In this document: one piece after another, positions 20,976 to 31,799 of the stretch
How positions within the stretch are numbered: the stretch's first letter is position 1
Layout: each line of letters starts with the position of its first letter
Assembly (NCBI RefSeq): GCF_029784155.1
Contig: NC_073691.1
Span: forward strand, 19,930,006-19,994,005
DNA from: Uranotaenia lowii
Lineage: Eukaryota > Arthropoda > Insecta > Diptera > Culicidae
DNA length: 64,000 bases
Direction of reading: 5' to 3'
Made by a program: the position numbers and the translations under genes
Notes under the pieces: model-generated
Database searches by the model: none
Told to the model about the DNA's origin: nothing
The model's input: the letters and a program-made list of their open reading frames with translations, nothing else

Positions 20976-23655
20976 GGGGATTTTTTTTTATTATCTGACA
21001 ATTTGCGCCGGGGTTCTTCAGATTTTCCCCAAAATTGAAAATTTGGTTCATTTTTGCGACTTAAAAACACATGTATTTTTTCAGATTTCTAACGTTTTTA
21101 TTTTTTGAGTAAGCTTCGGTTAGATTTTTTTGTCAATAAAAAATAACCATTTTTCAAAGCTACATAACTCTGTTATTTTTCAACGGAAATCATAAATTAG
21201 CACATCAAAATGCATTGAAATTTTATCAGCTTTCCAAATAAAATAGCTGGAAAAAAATAAATAAAGACCTTCAACATGAAAAGTTGTAAATAAACTTTAA
21301 ATGGCGTCTAAAAGTACCGGCTGCACCACCGAATATTTTGCAAAAAATACCATTGAATAGCTCAATTTATGATGCAACTTTCATCTGAAGACACCAAAGT
21401 GGGCCATCAACTCCCTGAAGAGTTATGAAAGAAATAATGACGATAAATCTCTTTTTTTGCATGGAATACAAGCAATGGTCGAACAACTGCACACACATAT
21501 GAAGTTAGCGCGCATTTCTAACAACATGGAAACAAAAGAACTTACCAAAGCAGGTAAAAAGCACTACTTTTTCGTGCTTTGTAGAGTATTTGCAGCATAA
21601 CTGACTTAAAATTTTAACCAAAATTCTTAGTATCGTATTGTTAATGTGATATAACAAATAATGGAATTGTTGCTTTTACAACTTGGTCATATGCTATATA
21701 ACTTATTAACTTTTCGATCAAAGATCATTGTGAAGCATAATCAATGCCAATAGTAGAAGGTTCAGTCCCGGTGTTTGGGGTTTACAAAAATGTGATTAAA
21801 AAAATGAAATATAGACGTGCTTTACATAGTTTTTATATTGGGAGCTAAGCACTGGACACCAAAATCCTTTCCCATTGATCATTAACAAAGAGTGTAGCAC
21901 AAATGTAGAAATAATCGAAGAGCTCAGTATGGCCAGCCCAGGCTGTAAACAGCATCATTCCCATTGTAGGTAATATGACATTGAAAATATGATACTTTTA
22001 CCGTATTCGTTTTCTCCATTCGCCCAGTTTTGAGGTTTACCATACTAGAAAGAACATAATTTGTCGTCAGTGTTTTGCTACCTCGATCGCTCACACACGA
22101 ATCTTCAGTGTTCCACCGTCCATTTTAAATCAAATCTGGGGAATTACGGCTGCAAAACTGAGCGCATAAACTTCTAAAAATGACAGCAAAATTTGCAAAA
22201 CTTGTTGTGACCTGGTGCAAAACTGGGTATAAACGAATACGTTATTAGGTTTTTGGATATAACATGAAGTCAGTTTAGCTGCAACATTCTACCGCCCCTA
22301 CTTTCATTACAGTCCCATATGCAAAAACAAGCAAGCGAGAAAATCAGCTTTTCCTGTTTTGGAATACATTCTTGAATAGCGATCACCACTTTCGGCATAA
22401 ACGAAAATCGTTTCTAGATTGTCATAATAAATCGCAAGACCTGAAATTTTCGAAATTAAGTTATTGGTAAGGTCGAGAGCATCATTTTTATTCATTATGG
22501 GACTGTTAATCGACCATATTTGAAACCTTTTTCAAATCTACTCGCATAACAGTCCCATACAGAATATTTTTTTCTCACCAAGCTACTTTCTAAGACTTAA
22601 ATTTGATCATTTTTGAACTTCTAAATGCAATTGTCAGAAAAAGAAACATACAAAATATCGTAAATTCCACATTGTAAGTTTAATCTTTTTACGATTTTTG
22701 ATTGCATCCAATAGTTTTTCGCTCAGGAAGTCATTCCTAAGGAAGTCAGACATGCCTTCGAAAACTCGTGTGCATCATTCGACATCAAGTGAATTAAATT
22801 TGTTTAAAATGATTCAAAGCAATAAATCAAAGACTATTTCGCCGAAAGAAGCATTGAAAAGTAACCAAATCCGTGGAATTTCATGGAACTGTTATTCGGG
22901 TATATTTCATATAGGACAGCCACAAATTGATAATTTTTTCGAAATTTGTAGAACAAAACCTCTTTTTTTAATGTTTTATTTTGAATCCCTATGTTGACCT
23001 AAAATGACGAAAATTCATATGGGACTGTTATGCGAGTAGGGACAGTACAAAGCACAAAAAAATTGTGTTTTTTACCTGCTTTGAAAAGTTCTTTTGTTTC
23101 CATGTTGTTAGAAGTACGCGCTCACTCCATCTGTTAGTGCAATTGTTCGACCATTGTTTGCTTTCGATGCAAAAATAGAGATTTGTTGCCATTATTTCTT
23201 TCATAACTCTTCAAGGAGTTAATGGCCCACTTTGGTGTCTTCAGATGAAAGTTGCATCATAAATTGAGCTATTCAATGGTATTTTTTGCAAAATATTCAG
23301 TGATGCAGCCGGTACTTTTAGACGCCATTTAAAGTTTATTTACAACTTTTCATGTTGAAGGTCTTTATTTATTTTTTTCCAGCTATTTTATTTGGAAAGC
23401 TGATAAAATTTCAATGCATTTTGATGTGCTAATTTATGATTTCCGTTGAAAAATAACAGAGTTATGTAGCTTTGAAAAATGGTTATTTTCTATTGACAAT
23501 AAAATCTAACCGAAGCTAACTCAAAAAATAAAAATGTTAGAAATCTGAAAAAAATACATGTGTTTTTAAGTCGCAAAAATGAACCAAATTTTCAATTTTG
23601 GGGAAAATCTGAAGACCCCCGGCGCAAACCCGTCAGATAATAAAAAAAAATCCCC
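20976..23655 (-). mobile_element. Large-TIR DNA element, copy B, inverted relative to copy A
   Basis: Same ends GGGGATTTTTTTT and same ~610-bp arms (20976-21584 and about 23046-23655). ACAC flanks both sides (20972-20975, 23656-23659), a second independent 4-bp target duplication that confirms the element boundaries. The two ends are distinguishable (CTGACAAT on one arm, CTGACGGG on the other) and the order is reversed relative to copy A. At 2,680 bp it is the fuller copy. Short minus-strand frames at 22307-22495 and elsewhere have no recognised domain. It is probably non-autonomous. Confidence 0.88.
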
Positions 23656-23659
23656 ACAC

Positions 23660-24180
23660 ATAAATAAACTTTACCGCATATCTCCCCCGGTACGTCACTC
23701 CCTGTCTACTGCTGAACGGTACAAAGTGATCAATTTTTTTTATTCGAGGGACCACGTTTTTCGATAGGACGACAACAAATTTCGAGCATGATTGGAAATC
23801 TTTGATAAGAGAACGCTAGGACGCACGTTTGAAGTGTGGAGTGGAGAGTGCAATTTTCCACTTTGACGGAAACGATGATGACAGATTGAGTGCTGACGGT
23901 GATGCGGAGGGGTCGTTTGATGATTCTTAGGAAAAATATTCATCCATATCCTTCGAATTTCGGAAGTTGACCGTTTCAAACGATTTTATTTTCTTGACGT
24001 TAAACGAAATATGCTTGATCCAAAGAAAGTTTTTTTCAAACCGTACATACATATATTTAAATGATATATTGTGTCGATGGAGAGTCGTTTGTTTTAAAAT
24101 TCCAAGACTCATTTACAAGATTGTTTAAAGGATTTTTGTTTTACCATATATTCTTTGGAGTTTTTGAATGACAAATTGTA
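23660..24180. other. No feature seen
   Basis: Unassigned sequence with short unrecognised frames. It leads into A-rich degenerate repeats. Confidence 0.4.
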
Positions 24181-24455
24181 CACAGTGTTTAACAAAGAAG
24201 AAAAAAGGAAAAATGACGAAAATGAAAATAGATTGAATCAGAAATCACAAATATGAAACAAAAAATGAATAACAAGATTGACAAAAAAAAAAAAATTTAA
24301 AAATGACGATAATGAATAACTAACAAAAAATGACACAATCTAGAAAAAAATTAAAAAAAAAACAAATTAACAAAATTACTACAATTATAAAAAATACTGA
24401 CAAAAATTACAAAGATTAAAAAAGACTACAAAAATTACAAAAGATACAGAAGTTA
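24181..24455 (+). repeat. Degenerate A-rich TGACAAAAA-like tract
   Basis: AAAATGACGAAAATGA and AAAATTACAAA-type words recur without a fixed period. It looks like a decayed relative of the 0.25-2.7 kb satellite. A second piece continues at 24631-24840 on the other side of a SINE. Confidence 0.55.
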
Positions 24456-24630
24456 CGTCTCGGTGGTCAAGCGATTAGCGTGGTAAGACGGTAATCGCTG
24501 GTCCAGTGGTGGCATGGGATCGATTTCAATCTCGGTACTGAGCACTGATAAATGATAGTCTTAAGTGGTTAACGTTTATTCAGTCTGTCAACCCCAGATC
24601 GGCTAAGACGGTGTATGTCTTTAAAAAAAT
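24456..24630 (+). mobile_element. tRNA-derived SINE
   Basis: Starts with a tRNA-like head: A-box-like TGGTCAAGCGA near 24464 and B-box-like GGATCGATTTC near 24518. A body of unrelated sequence follows, ending GGCTAAGACGGTGTATGTCT and a short T/A-rich tail at 24621-24630. This head-body-tail order is that of a tRNA-derived SINE transcribed by RNA polymerase III from its internal boxes. Target duplications are obscured by the A-rich surroundings. Confidence 0.55.
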
Positions 24631-24849
24631 AGCAAAATTTGCAAAATTTACAAAAAAGGAAAAGACTGAATCACAGCAGTCGAAAGATTTCCGTTATCAC
24701 TAAGAAAGTTCATAACATATATTAGATAAAAATGATGAAAATTTAAAAAATGACAGCAATTACAAAATGACAAAAAATTTACAAATTGATAAAAATAACA
24801 CAAATTTAAAAAAATCACAATGAAATTTACAAAAAATGCAAACTTCTAC

Positions 24850-25075
24850 TACTACCACTGTAAAGCATAGTTTATTTCAAATCTGGACGCATTGTATATC
24901 ATACTACAGCGCTCCTGGTGGTCAGATCTGGAATGTTTTGACAGTACTTTGTTTTGGAATGTTTTCTCTAACAGTGCTGAAAATTTCATTACGATTCGTT
25001 TTGTTTCAAAAAAGTTACATGTGATGGAAGCCGTGAAAGGAAAATTATGTTTGGACACCTACGTCAAATTCCCCA
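24850..25075 (-). mobile_element. Mariner-end fragment, same family as 40330-40515
   Basis: AAAGCATAGTTTATTTCAAA then TCTGGACGCA, followed by CAGCGCTCCT.GT.GTC and GGAATGTTTTGACAGTACTT, is the reverse complement of 40330-40510 with scattered changes. At 40 kb that sequence is fused to an IS630/mariner transposase remnant. It is a terminal fragment or deletion derivative without coding capacity. Confidence 0.65.
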
Positions 25076-25479
25076 CCCACGACCGGAATCTTAACTGAGT
25101 ATTTTTCCGTCTTTTATATAGATTGAACTTCAAAAAGAAAGATTTAGTTTGACCACTTTTTGATCCAAACACCCTTTAATCGTCACTTAAAACGCTTCTT
25201 AGTGTAGTCCAAAATTGTTATAGTAAAACTTTCAAAATTGTCAACATTTTCACAACAGTCACAACTTATAAAACCGACAGGATTGAAAAATTGACAAAAT
25301 ATTTAGAAACGACTAAGTTTTTAAAATTTTTGTTCGATTGAAATTGGATTGCAGTAGGCATCGATTGAAAAGCGGACGCGGGTATTTTTTTTTCTCCTGC
25401 CAAAAATAATTTTTGATTGTAAATTGGTGAAAAAATAGTTAAATTCGGAATTTCGAACATTTCTAAACACTGGTGTTTC

Positions 25480-25911
25480 CTTTAGCGGTCTTTAACGGTT
25501 GCTCGAGTTCCGAATAAGGTCCGTTATGACATGTTGGAATCATACGTTACGCGTTACTTTCCATGGTCCCACAAGATTCCAGGTCGGCTCTGATGAGCTT
25601 GTAAAGTAAACCAACTTCTTGCGTGAGTCCACCTTCCTCGAACGCGTCATTCAGCTTCGCCTAAGCCTCCCGAGCTGTGGTTGTGTCTCGAACATGGTAA
25701 AAGTTTTTCGGCTCCAAAAACAGTATGATCTTGTCACGTGCCTTCCGGTCCTTGACGGGATCAACATCTTCCAGTGTTCCCTTTGGTTTTCTTCCTGGTT
25801 AGACTGCTTCCCAAAGCTCCACTACGAGATGCGTTTTTACGCCGAACTTCCAGGTACTTCAATTTTCCCTACCGACAAGCATTTCGATTCCGGGATTTGA
25901 TTTCGACATCT
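25480..25911 (-). pseudogene. Ty1/copia Gag remnant
   Basis: On the minus strand from an ATG at about 25908, with frame changes, it reads MSKSNPGIEMLVG, a TWKFGVKTHL segment, then DPVKDRKARDKIILFLEP, a TTTAREA segment and KLNDAFEEGGLTQEVGLLYK. This matches the N-terminal part of copia-type Gag, the capsid precursor: the W-K-F start, the K-A-x-x-x-I-x-L repeat, and the A-W-x-x-L-x-x-x-F block followed by L-x-x-x-L. Several stops and frameshifts make it non-functional. Pol is absent downstream. Confidence 0.75.
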
Positions 25912-25929
25912 TTCAGACTGGGTGTCCCT

Positions 25930-26040
25930 AAACCTCTTGTGAGTTAGTGGCGTAATAAAAGACGTCTTTTCATATTGAACTCAAAAGTAACACTAACTAT
26001 ATTTTAACTAATCTAGAAGTTTCTTACAAAGCAATCCTAC
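25930..26040 (-). repeat. Copia LTR/leader upstream of the Gag remnant
   Basis: The reverse complement of 25955-26035 matches 9966-10056. Between it and the gag start is GGTTTAGGGACACCCAG (minus strand), which resembles a mutated half-initiator-tRNA primer site. Edges of the LTR further right are not resolved. Confidence 0.5.
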
Positions 26041-27870
26041 GACTACTATGATCGGATTACAGTTTCCCTCAACAAATTCAGAATTGAAATACTTACAAAC
26101 GTAATCCAGTGATTTCACTGTTTCCTGACTTTCTTAACGAAGTTTTTATGATACGATTCTCACCTATTTTCAATCTTCCAAAACACGTCCAGGAGGGCAA
26201 CAGTTAAACGATTCTAATGCATAAAGGATTTTGCGACATTTGCGACGCGTAAAAAATGCATGCTTTTTTGCACTCCAGCAACGCCGCACATTAACCGCCC
26301 AGGGCTTTGATGAATATCAAAGTAGGCGGATAGGCCCCATCAAAGCCTATGGAGGTTGTAAAATTCCAGGAGCCTACTTACTGTGTTAGTTGAAAGTTGA
26401 TTGAATCGTTCCGAGTATATGAGAGCAGTATCCATTGCGTTGTCACAGATTAAGTATGCTATGCAGGAAGATGTTTATTTAAGCGTGATTAGAATGATTT
26501 CATTGAGGTAGTAGCCTGAGTATCTGAGTGAATTATCACGTCATTGTTTTTTTCATAATAATTGATAGTTTCGCGCAGTTTTGTACTTATTGTATTCTTA
26601 AATTATTTTGTATTCTTGAATCATTTAATCATTCCAAATGAAATGATAGCTGATTCCAAATGGGCAGCGTGGATGAGAAAATTCCGCAAGCCTTGTCAAG
26701 AAAAACTGACCGATTTCGAATTAAAACCGAACCGAATCGTAATGACAACCTTTATTTTTGACAGTGGAACAATCTCTACCTATGTTGGTAGTTTCAATAT
26801 AACACTTCAACTGTCGGACCCTGTATTTCCAGAAAAACCAGGCCATTGATGAAAAGCCTAACAGGTAATTGTTAACATGATTGTAATAACTTTCAAATAA
26901 ATCATAATACAGTGCCCGTGAGAACCTGTGAAATAATTTTGATATAATAATGATGTAAACTATATTTAATGATCCTTTCATCACGTGCATCACATAAAAT
27001 AAACATGGACGATATAATATCAAGAACAACACTGAGAAAAAGGGTGCAGGAGGACGATACACGTGTTTCCAAGTGACCCCTTGCTCGTCGCCCCGTTTGT
27101 CGAATGATGCTACCGGAATAAACGTTAGTGTATTATTGTAGGGGTAACACGAAACCTCGGAACCGATTAGCTCCTATTCATTTCAAATTAGATTCATCAG
27201 CACAGCACCACACATTTCCGACGTTGGTTTGGCTCTACGTTCTCGCTAATTCGGCATATCAAAAACCATCATCAGCAGCAGCATCAGCACAATCATCAAC
27301 AACAAAAAAAAGTGCGGGAATAAGTTTAAGCGCCCATCGTCAGCTGTTGTAATTTATTTCAGATTGGTCTCCGGTGATCCGCTGATGATCAGAGATCATC
27401 ATGTTGTTGGTTAGCTGGTTGATGAACAACGAGTTTGCCACCCGCGGAAATGGTGTGAAGTGAGTATTTCACAGATGGTGGCAGCGTTGTACATATTTAG
27501 GTCTATGAAGTGTGGTCTTTTTTTCGGCTACACCGTGAAAGATTTAGATCCGGTGTCGATGATAGCAAAAGCCGGTACGATGGTCTCGATCTCGATTGCT
27601 GCCGACGAAACTGGCATTTAATGGAACAAGAACTTTTTACAAATCCTCTTATCACCTTCTGCTTAAATTTGTAAACGTAAGTGGGTAACAGGGCGGATGT
27701 GTACGATTGATATCTCCCTTGAGCACCCCTAGGGAGTTGTTTGTTCAACAAGTTTAGCAGCTTCCTACTTGTAACGAACATTTCAGGAACTGATTCAATG
27801 ATCCATTTATGCTTGAAAATGGTAAAATGGTTGTTGTTTATTCTATCCTTTTAAGGACATTCTTATTGAA
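26041..27870. other. No supported gene
   Basis: Unassigned sequence with small frames. A moderately CAG/ATC-rich patch lies near 27260-27300. Part of the beginning may be the outer copia LTR. Confidence 0.35.
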
Positions 27871-27875
27871 CTATC

Positions 27876-28010
27876 ATTTACTTACTTACTTAATGGACCT
27901 GCGTTGAGCGACAGGTTACGAGAAGATCGAAATATAATGTTTGTGAACAACTTTATATAACCCTTCTTTCAATTACGGAAACCTGATTAGTACCGATCTA
28001 ATAGTTTCTA
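27876..28010 (-). repeat. Short 3' fragment of an RTE-type LINE or SINE with (TAAG)n tail
   Basis: On the minus strand the segment ends CGCAGGTCCATTAAGTAAG and a short (TAAG) run, the same type of end as the full RTE copy at 12.69 kb (ATTAAGTAAGTAAG). Body length is uncertain and there is no coding content. Confidence 0.45.
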
Positions 28011-28014
28011 TAAA

Positions 28015-28440
28015 TGTACATTTATGTACGAAGTCAGTAGTAAATTTTACAACCAAGAGTTTGAAATTCGAAGGGTAGATTTCACAAAAGATTTTTCACA
28101 ATATCTTGGCGACATCCTTGTTACGAGCGACCAACACCCTAGGCAACAAGAAGTTTCGAAGGACGCTGAAACGGAAGACCGAGCAAAAAATGTCAACAAC
28201 AAAGCTTCGTGCGTTTGGCCGAGAGGTCTCATGGATGACAACGGCTTGTGTGTGGTAGGTAGGGCACTTCGTATTTCACTTAACCATGTCGCCAATCATG
28301 TTCTTCAAGAAGGTTGCTAACAATCAATGAACTGGGGATGTCAATGCTGCTCTTTTTTCGCTCCCGACTGATCGTGCACGTGGAAAAAACTTTTGTCGAT
28401 GAAAGAACTCAAAAACACAACTCAACTCAAAAACATGCTC
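28015..28440. other. No supported gene
   Basis: Two overlapping frames on opposite strands (28024-28320 and 28047-28295) have no recognisable domain. Confidence 0.3.
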
Positions 28441-28537
28441 AAACATTTGTTATTTGTTATTTATTTCTTATCAGCGGATCACATGTTGATCCAAATGATT
28501 ACTTAAAATTAAAATTAAAAACATAACATAAGTCTAA

Positions 28538-31343
28538 CTATGGGGTTCTCAAGGCCCGTAACACTTTTCTTCGGAAAACATCCCTCGAAACGTCGAAGTC
28601 TAAATGCACCGAGAAACGGTTGAACGATCTCATTGCGCCGATGAGGGCGCTGTTAACTCCGTAATTGTTCATTCGAAAGGGAATGTACAACTGAAGATCC
28701 AGATTTCTAAGACCACGGTATCGTACACTAAGCGGAATAGCCTCCAGTAGCGTGGGACAGTCGATTCGCGATGTCAGGAGGTCGGCAACGAATGAGGCAC
28801 GTGTTGCTTGTCTGCAAGCTTGAAGAGTATCGATATCTATGAGGCGGCATCGATTTTCGTAGCTAGGCAAGCGAAAAGGGTCTTGCCAGTTCAGGTATCT
28901 AAGGGCGTATCGCATCTATCGCCGCTGAATAGCCTCGAGCCTATCGACACCGTTCTGGTAGTAGGGACACCAGACAGCTGATGCGTATTCAAGGATGGAA
29001 CGCATTGTTCGTGCAGTATAGGCTTTTCAGGCAATAAACGTCCTTGAAGTCCTTTGCCACTCTAAAAATGAAACCGAGACTTCTGGATGATTTGTCAATG
29101 ACGTAGTAGGTGTGTGCCTTGAATTCCAAGCGCTGATCTAAGATTACGCCAAGATCGTTAACGTGGTTTACATGTGAGATGGGTTCGTCTCCTAGGAAGT
29201 ACTCCGCCTACGAGAAAAGCTGATGACTGCACATTTGTTGCGGTTTAATGGCAGGCAGTTGAGGTCGTACCAATCAGCGAAGAGGTTAAATTGACATTGC
29301 AGAAAATTTATGTCGTCGTAGTCGTTTATGGTGTAAAATAGTTTTAGGTCATCGGCATAGCAAAGTTTGGGGACGTCGAAGAATGACAACACGTCGTTGA
29401 ATTAAATTAGGAAAATGATCGGTCCTAGATGGCTACCTTGGGGCACACCAGAGTTGGCTGGGAACTGCCTGGAAAAGGTGTCACCCGTTCGAACAATCAA
29501 TTTACGACCGGTTAAGTAACTGCGGAACCAACCCAGTAGCGTACCACAGAATCCTAAGCGTTCGCGTTTTCCGATGGCAATCTCATGGTTCACCTTGTCG
29601 AATGCAGCGGACAGATCGGTATGGATTGCATCAGTTTGAGATTTGGCAGCAAAACTTTCATGCACAACAAAAGTGAACGCTAGCAAGTTACTTGTTGTAG
29701 AGCGTTCGGGCATGAATCCGTGCTGATCATTGGAGATGTAATTTTTGCAGGACGTGAAAAAAGGATTCAAGACCACCAATTCTAATAATTTGGCAATAGA
29801 ACATAAAGCAGAGATTCCACGGTAATTGTTAATATCTCTCCTATCTCCTTTTTTATGAACCGGGAACATGTAAGCTTCCTTCCATAGTAGAGGGAAGATG
29901 GCTCTATCAAGCGAAGCTTGAAAAATGAGCCGAATAGGGGTCAGCAAAACAGGCATGAAACTTTTCAAAAAAGCAGCTGGTATCCCGTGCGGGCCCGTAG
30001 AAAAGGAATTCTTGAGCTTCGCTGCCGTCCAAAAACATGTTTGAAGGTATACCAGGTTCCTTACGCTGACTATTTACGTGTTTCCAAAAAGATTTTGGGC
30101 AAAACTTGAGGTTACGTTGTACGCGACGTGCATAGTTATGGTAACAACGTTCGCTGGCTTTTTTATAAACGGAGTTAAGTTTACGGTATATGTCCTTAGT
30201 GTAGGATGATTTTTGCTTCTTGTAATTTCGAAGAGCACACCTTTTAGCCGTCTTCAGTTGTCGCAGTTCAGTCGTGATCCAGGGGATTTGCGTATTTCCG
30301 CTGCTAGAGCGTTTAGGAACGTGGCGATCGATGACATAATTCAGAATGTGTAAGAAGGTATCAGCAGCGGCGTTAGGATTTGATAGATCAAGCTCAGACA
30401 ACCAGTCAATAGTTGCCAGAATGTGAAAGATGTCGTCGAAGTTAGCGTATTTAAAGTCGAGGTAGAAAGTCGCTGGTTTTCCTTCTGTAGCGTCCAGCCT
30501 AGTTATTTCAAGTGATGCCAGTAGAGCAGGATGATGTGGGACTACTTTAACTAGCGGTGCAGGAGCGAGTTCGATGAACGGTAAACGAGATCCATCATTG
30601 GCAAAGCAAAGGTCCAGCGTACGACCGTATTCGTTCACCACGCCGTTAATCTGGCGCAAGGTCGCTATACTCAAGGAGTTCAATATGATGTTTGAAGGCG
30701 CCGAAAAAGTACAGCAGGCAGGGTCCGGATACAGACAGCTACCATGGTGAGAGCACCACTTCAAACCGGGCATATTGAAGTCGCCAATGACAAGTAAGTC
30801 ATCTTCTGGAGCGCAGAAAGAACTAACTTCGACAATGCAGCGAGAAAACGACTCAGCGAGGCCAACATCTCTTGAGCAATAGGGTGGCAGAAACAGTACA
30901 CATACGTACAGTTTCCGGTCTACGAGGTCAATGCGAATCCACACAAGTTCCAGATCGCACCAAGATTTGTTGTCGATGAGCTGCGCTGGGAGATTCGACT
31001 TCACGGCAAGTAGCACCCCGCCTCCACTGGACTTTTTGCTGTTACGGGAACTGCGGTCACAGCGGAACACTGCGTAATCAGGGCCGAAGATCTGACTTGA
31101 TAGTGTGCGGTCATTCAGCCATGTTTCCGTGAAGACGATGATGTCATAGCAGGAACACGAAGTTGCGAGCAGGTAGTCGGTCAGGCAGGAATTAATACCC
31201 CCGACATTCTGGTAGTAAAGGGTTACTGAATCTGAATTCACAGGCTGGAGAACCCCTTCGCCGCAGACGAACTCAGGGCCGCGACGACTGATGACGCTGG
31301 CTGGAATCAGCGCGACTGATTCGAAGGGCTCAGGGGTCTCCAA
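28538..31343 (-). pseudogene. LINE ORF2: endonuclease plus reverse transcriptase, broken in several places
   Basis: The 478-residue first part (31343-29907) is an apurinic-type endonuclease: LYYQNVGGINS, then IVFTETWLND, GGGVLLAV, LLVIGDFNMPG and GRTLDLCFAND, followed by a basic RT-entry region with PWITTELR. A frameshift near 29910-29960 leads to the RT frame 29968-29402: FPVHKKGDRRDINNYRGIS, QHGFMPERSTTSNL, DLSAAFDKVNHE and SGVPQGSHLGPIIF. A TAA stop at about 29399-29401 interrupts the domain just before LCYADDLKLFY (29347-29370), which keeps its catalytic A-D-D. Another frameshift follows near 29200, and the C-terminal frame ends at 28538. Identity as a Jockey- or CR1-group polymerase is from motif order; the exact clade is not certain. 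Confidence 0.9.
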
Positions 31344-31770
31344 AGTGCCTAGCTCGTTGCGTGCCGGTGTAGAAACCCCAGAATTCTCGTTAGGCGGAGG
31401 TTGCCGAAGTAATACTGGTTGGAGTCAGCGCTATTGGTACGACTGGAAACCGAAAAAGCGTCACGCAGCGGGAAAGTTCCGAAGGAAAACTAATACTTGC
31501 CAGTCGGTGCAGGCTGGAGAACCTCGTCGCCGCAATAGAACTCAGGGCCGGGACGACTGATGCCGCTGGCAGGAAACAGCGCGACTGAGTCGAAGGGCTC
31601 AGAGATCTCCGAAAGGCCTGATACGTTGCGTCCCGGTGCGGAAAACCCAGCAGAGTCGAAGAAGTTTTCGTTCGATTGGTGCTTGTCGAAGCGATACGGG
31701 TCGGGGTCAGGCATTTTGGAAAAGCTGGGGTTCACAATTTCGTCACGCAGTGGTAAAGTTCCGAAAAACA
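31243..31770 (-). repeat. Direct duplication (~270-280 bp) at the 5' end of the LINE
   Basis: Two tandem, diverged units. CTGGAGAACC.C.TCGCCGCA begins near 31243 and near 31511; CGTCACGCAG.GG.AAAGTTCC ends them near 31457 and 31739. Both read on the minus strand as PFDSVALFPASGISRPGPEF-type peptide. It may be a duplicated leader or promoter monomer, or a duplicated N-terminal coding block. Confidence 0.7.
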
Positions 31771-31799
31771 ATTTATGTAAGTAGTGTACCAAATTCATA

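Larger units (their letters stand above)
28445..31775 (-). mobile_element. Jockey/CR1-like LINE, near full-length but mutated
   Basis: A minus-strand non-LTR retrotransposon. It ends in a short A/C-rich tail of AATAAC/CAAATAAC type (28445-28475) and has an endonuclease-reverse transcriptase frame through 31343 and a duplicated leader-like block beyond it. I could not find a target duplication. It spans about 3.3 kb. Confidence 0.85.
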
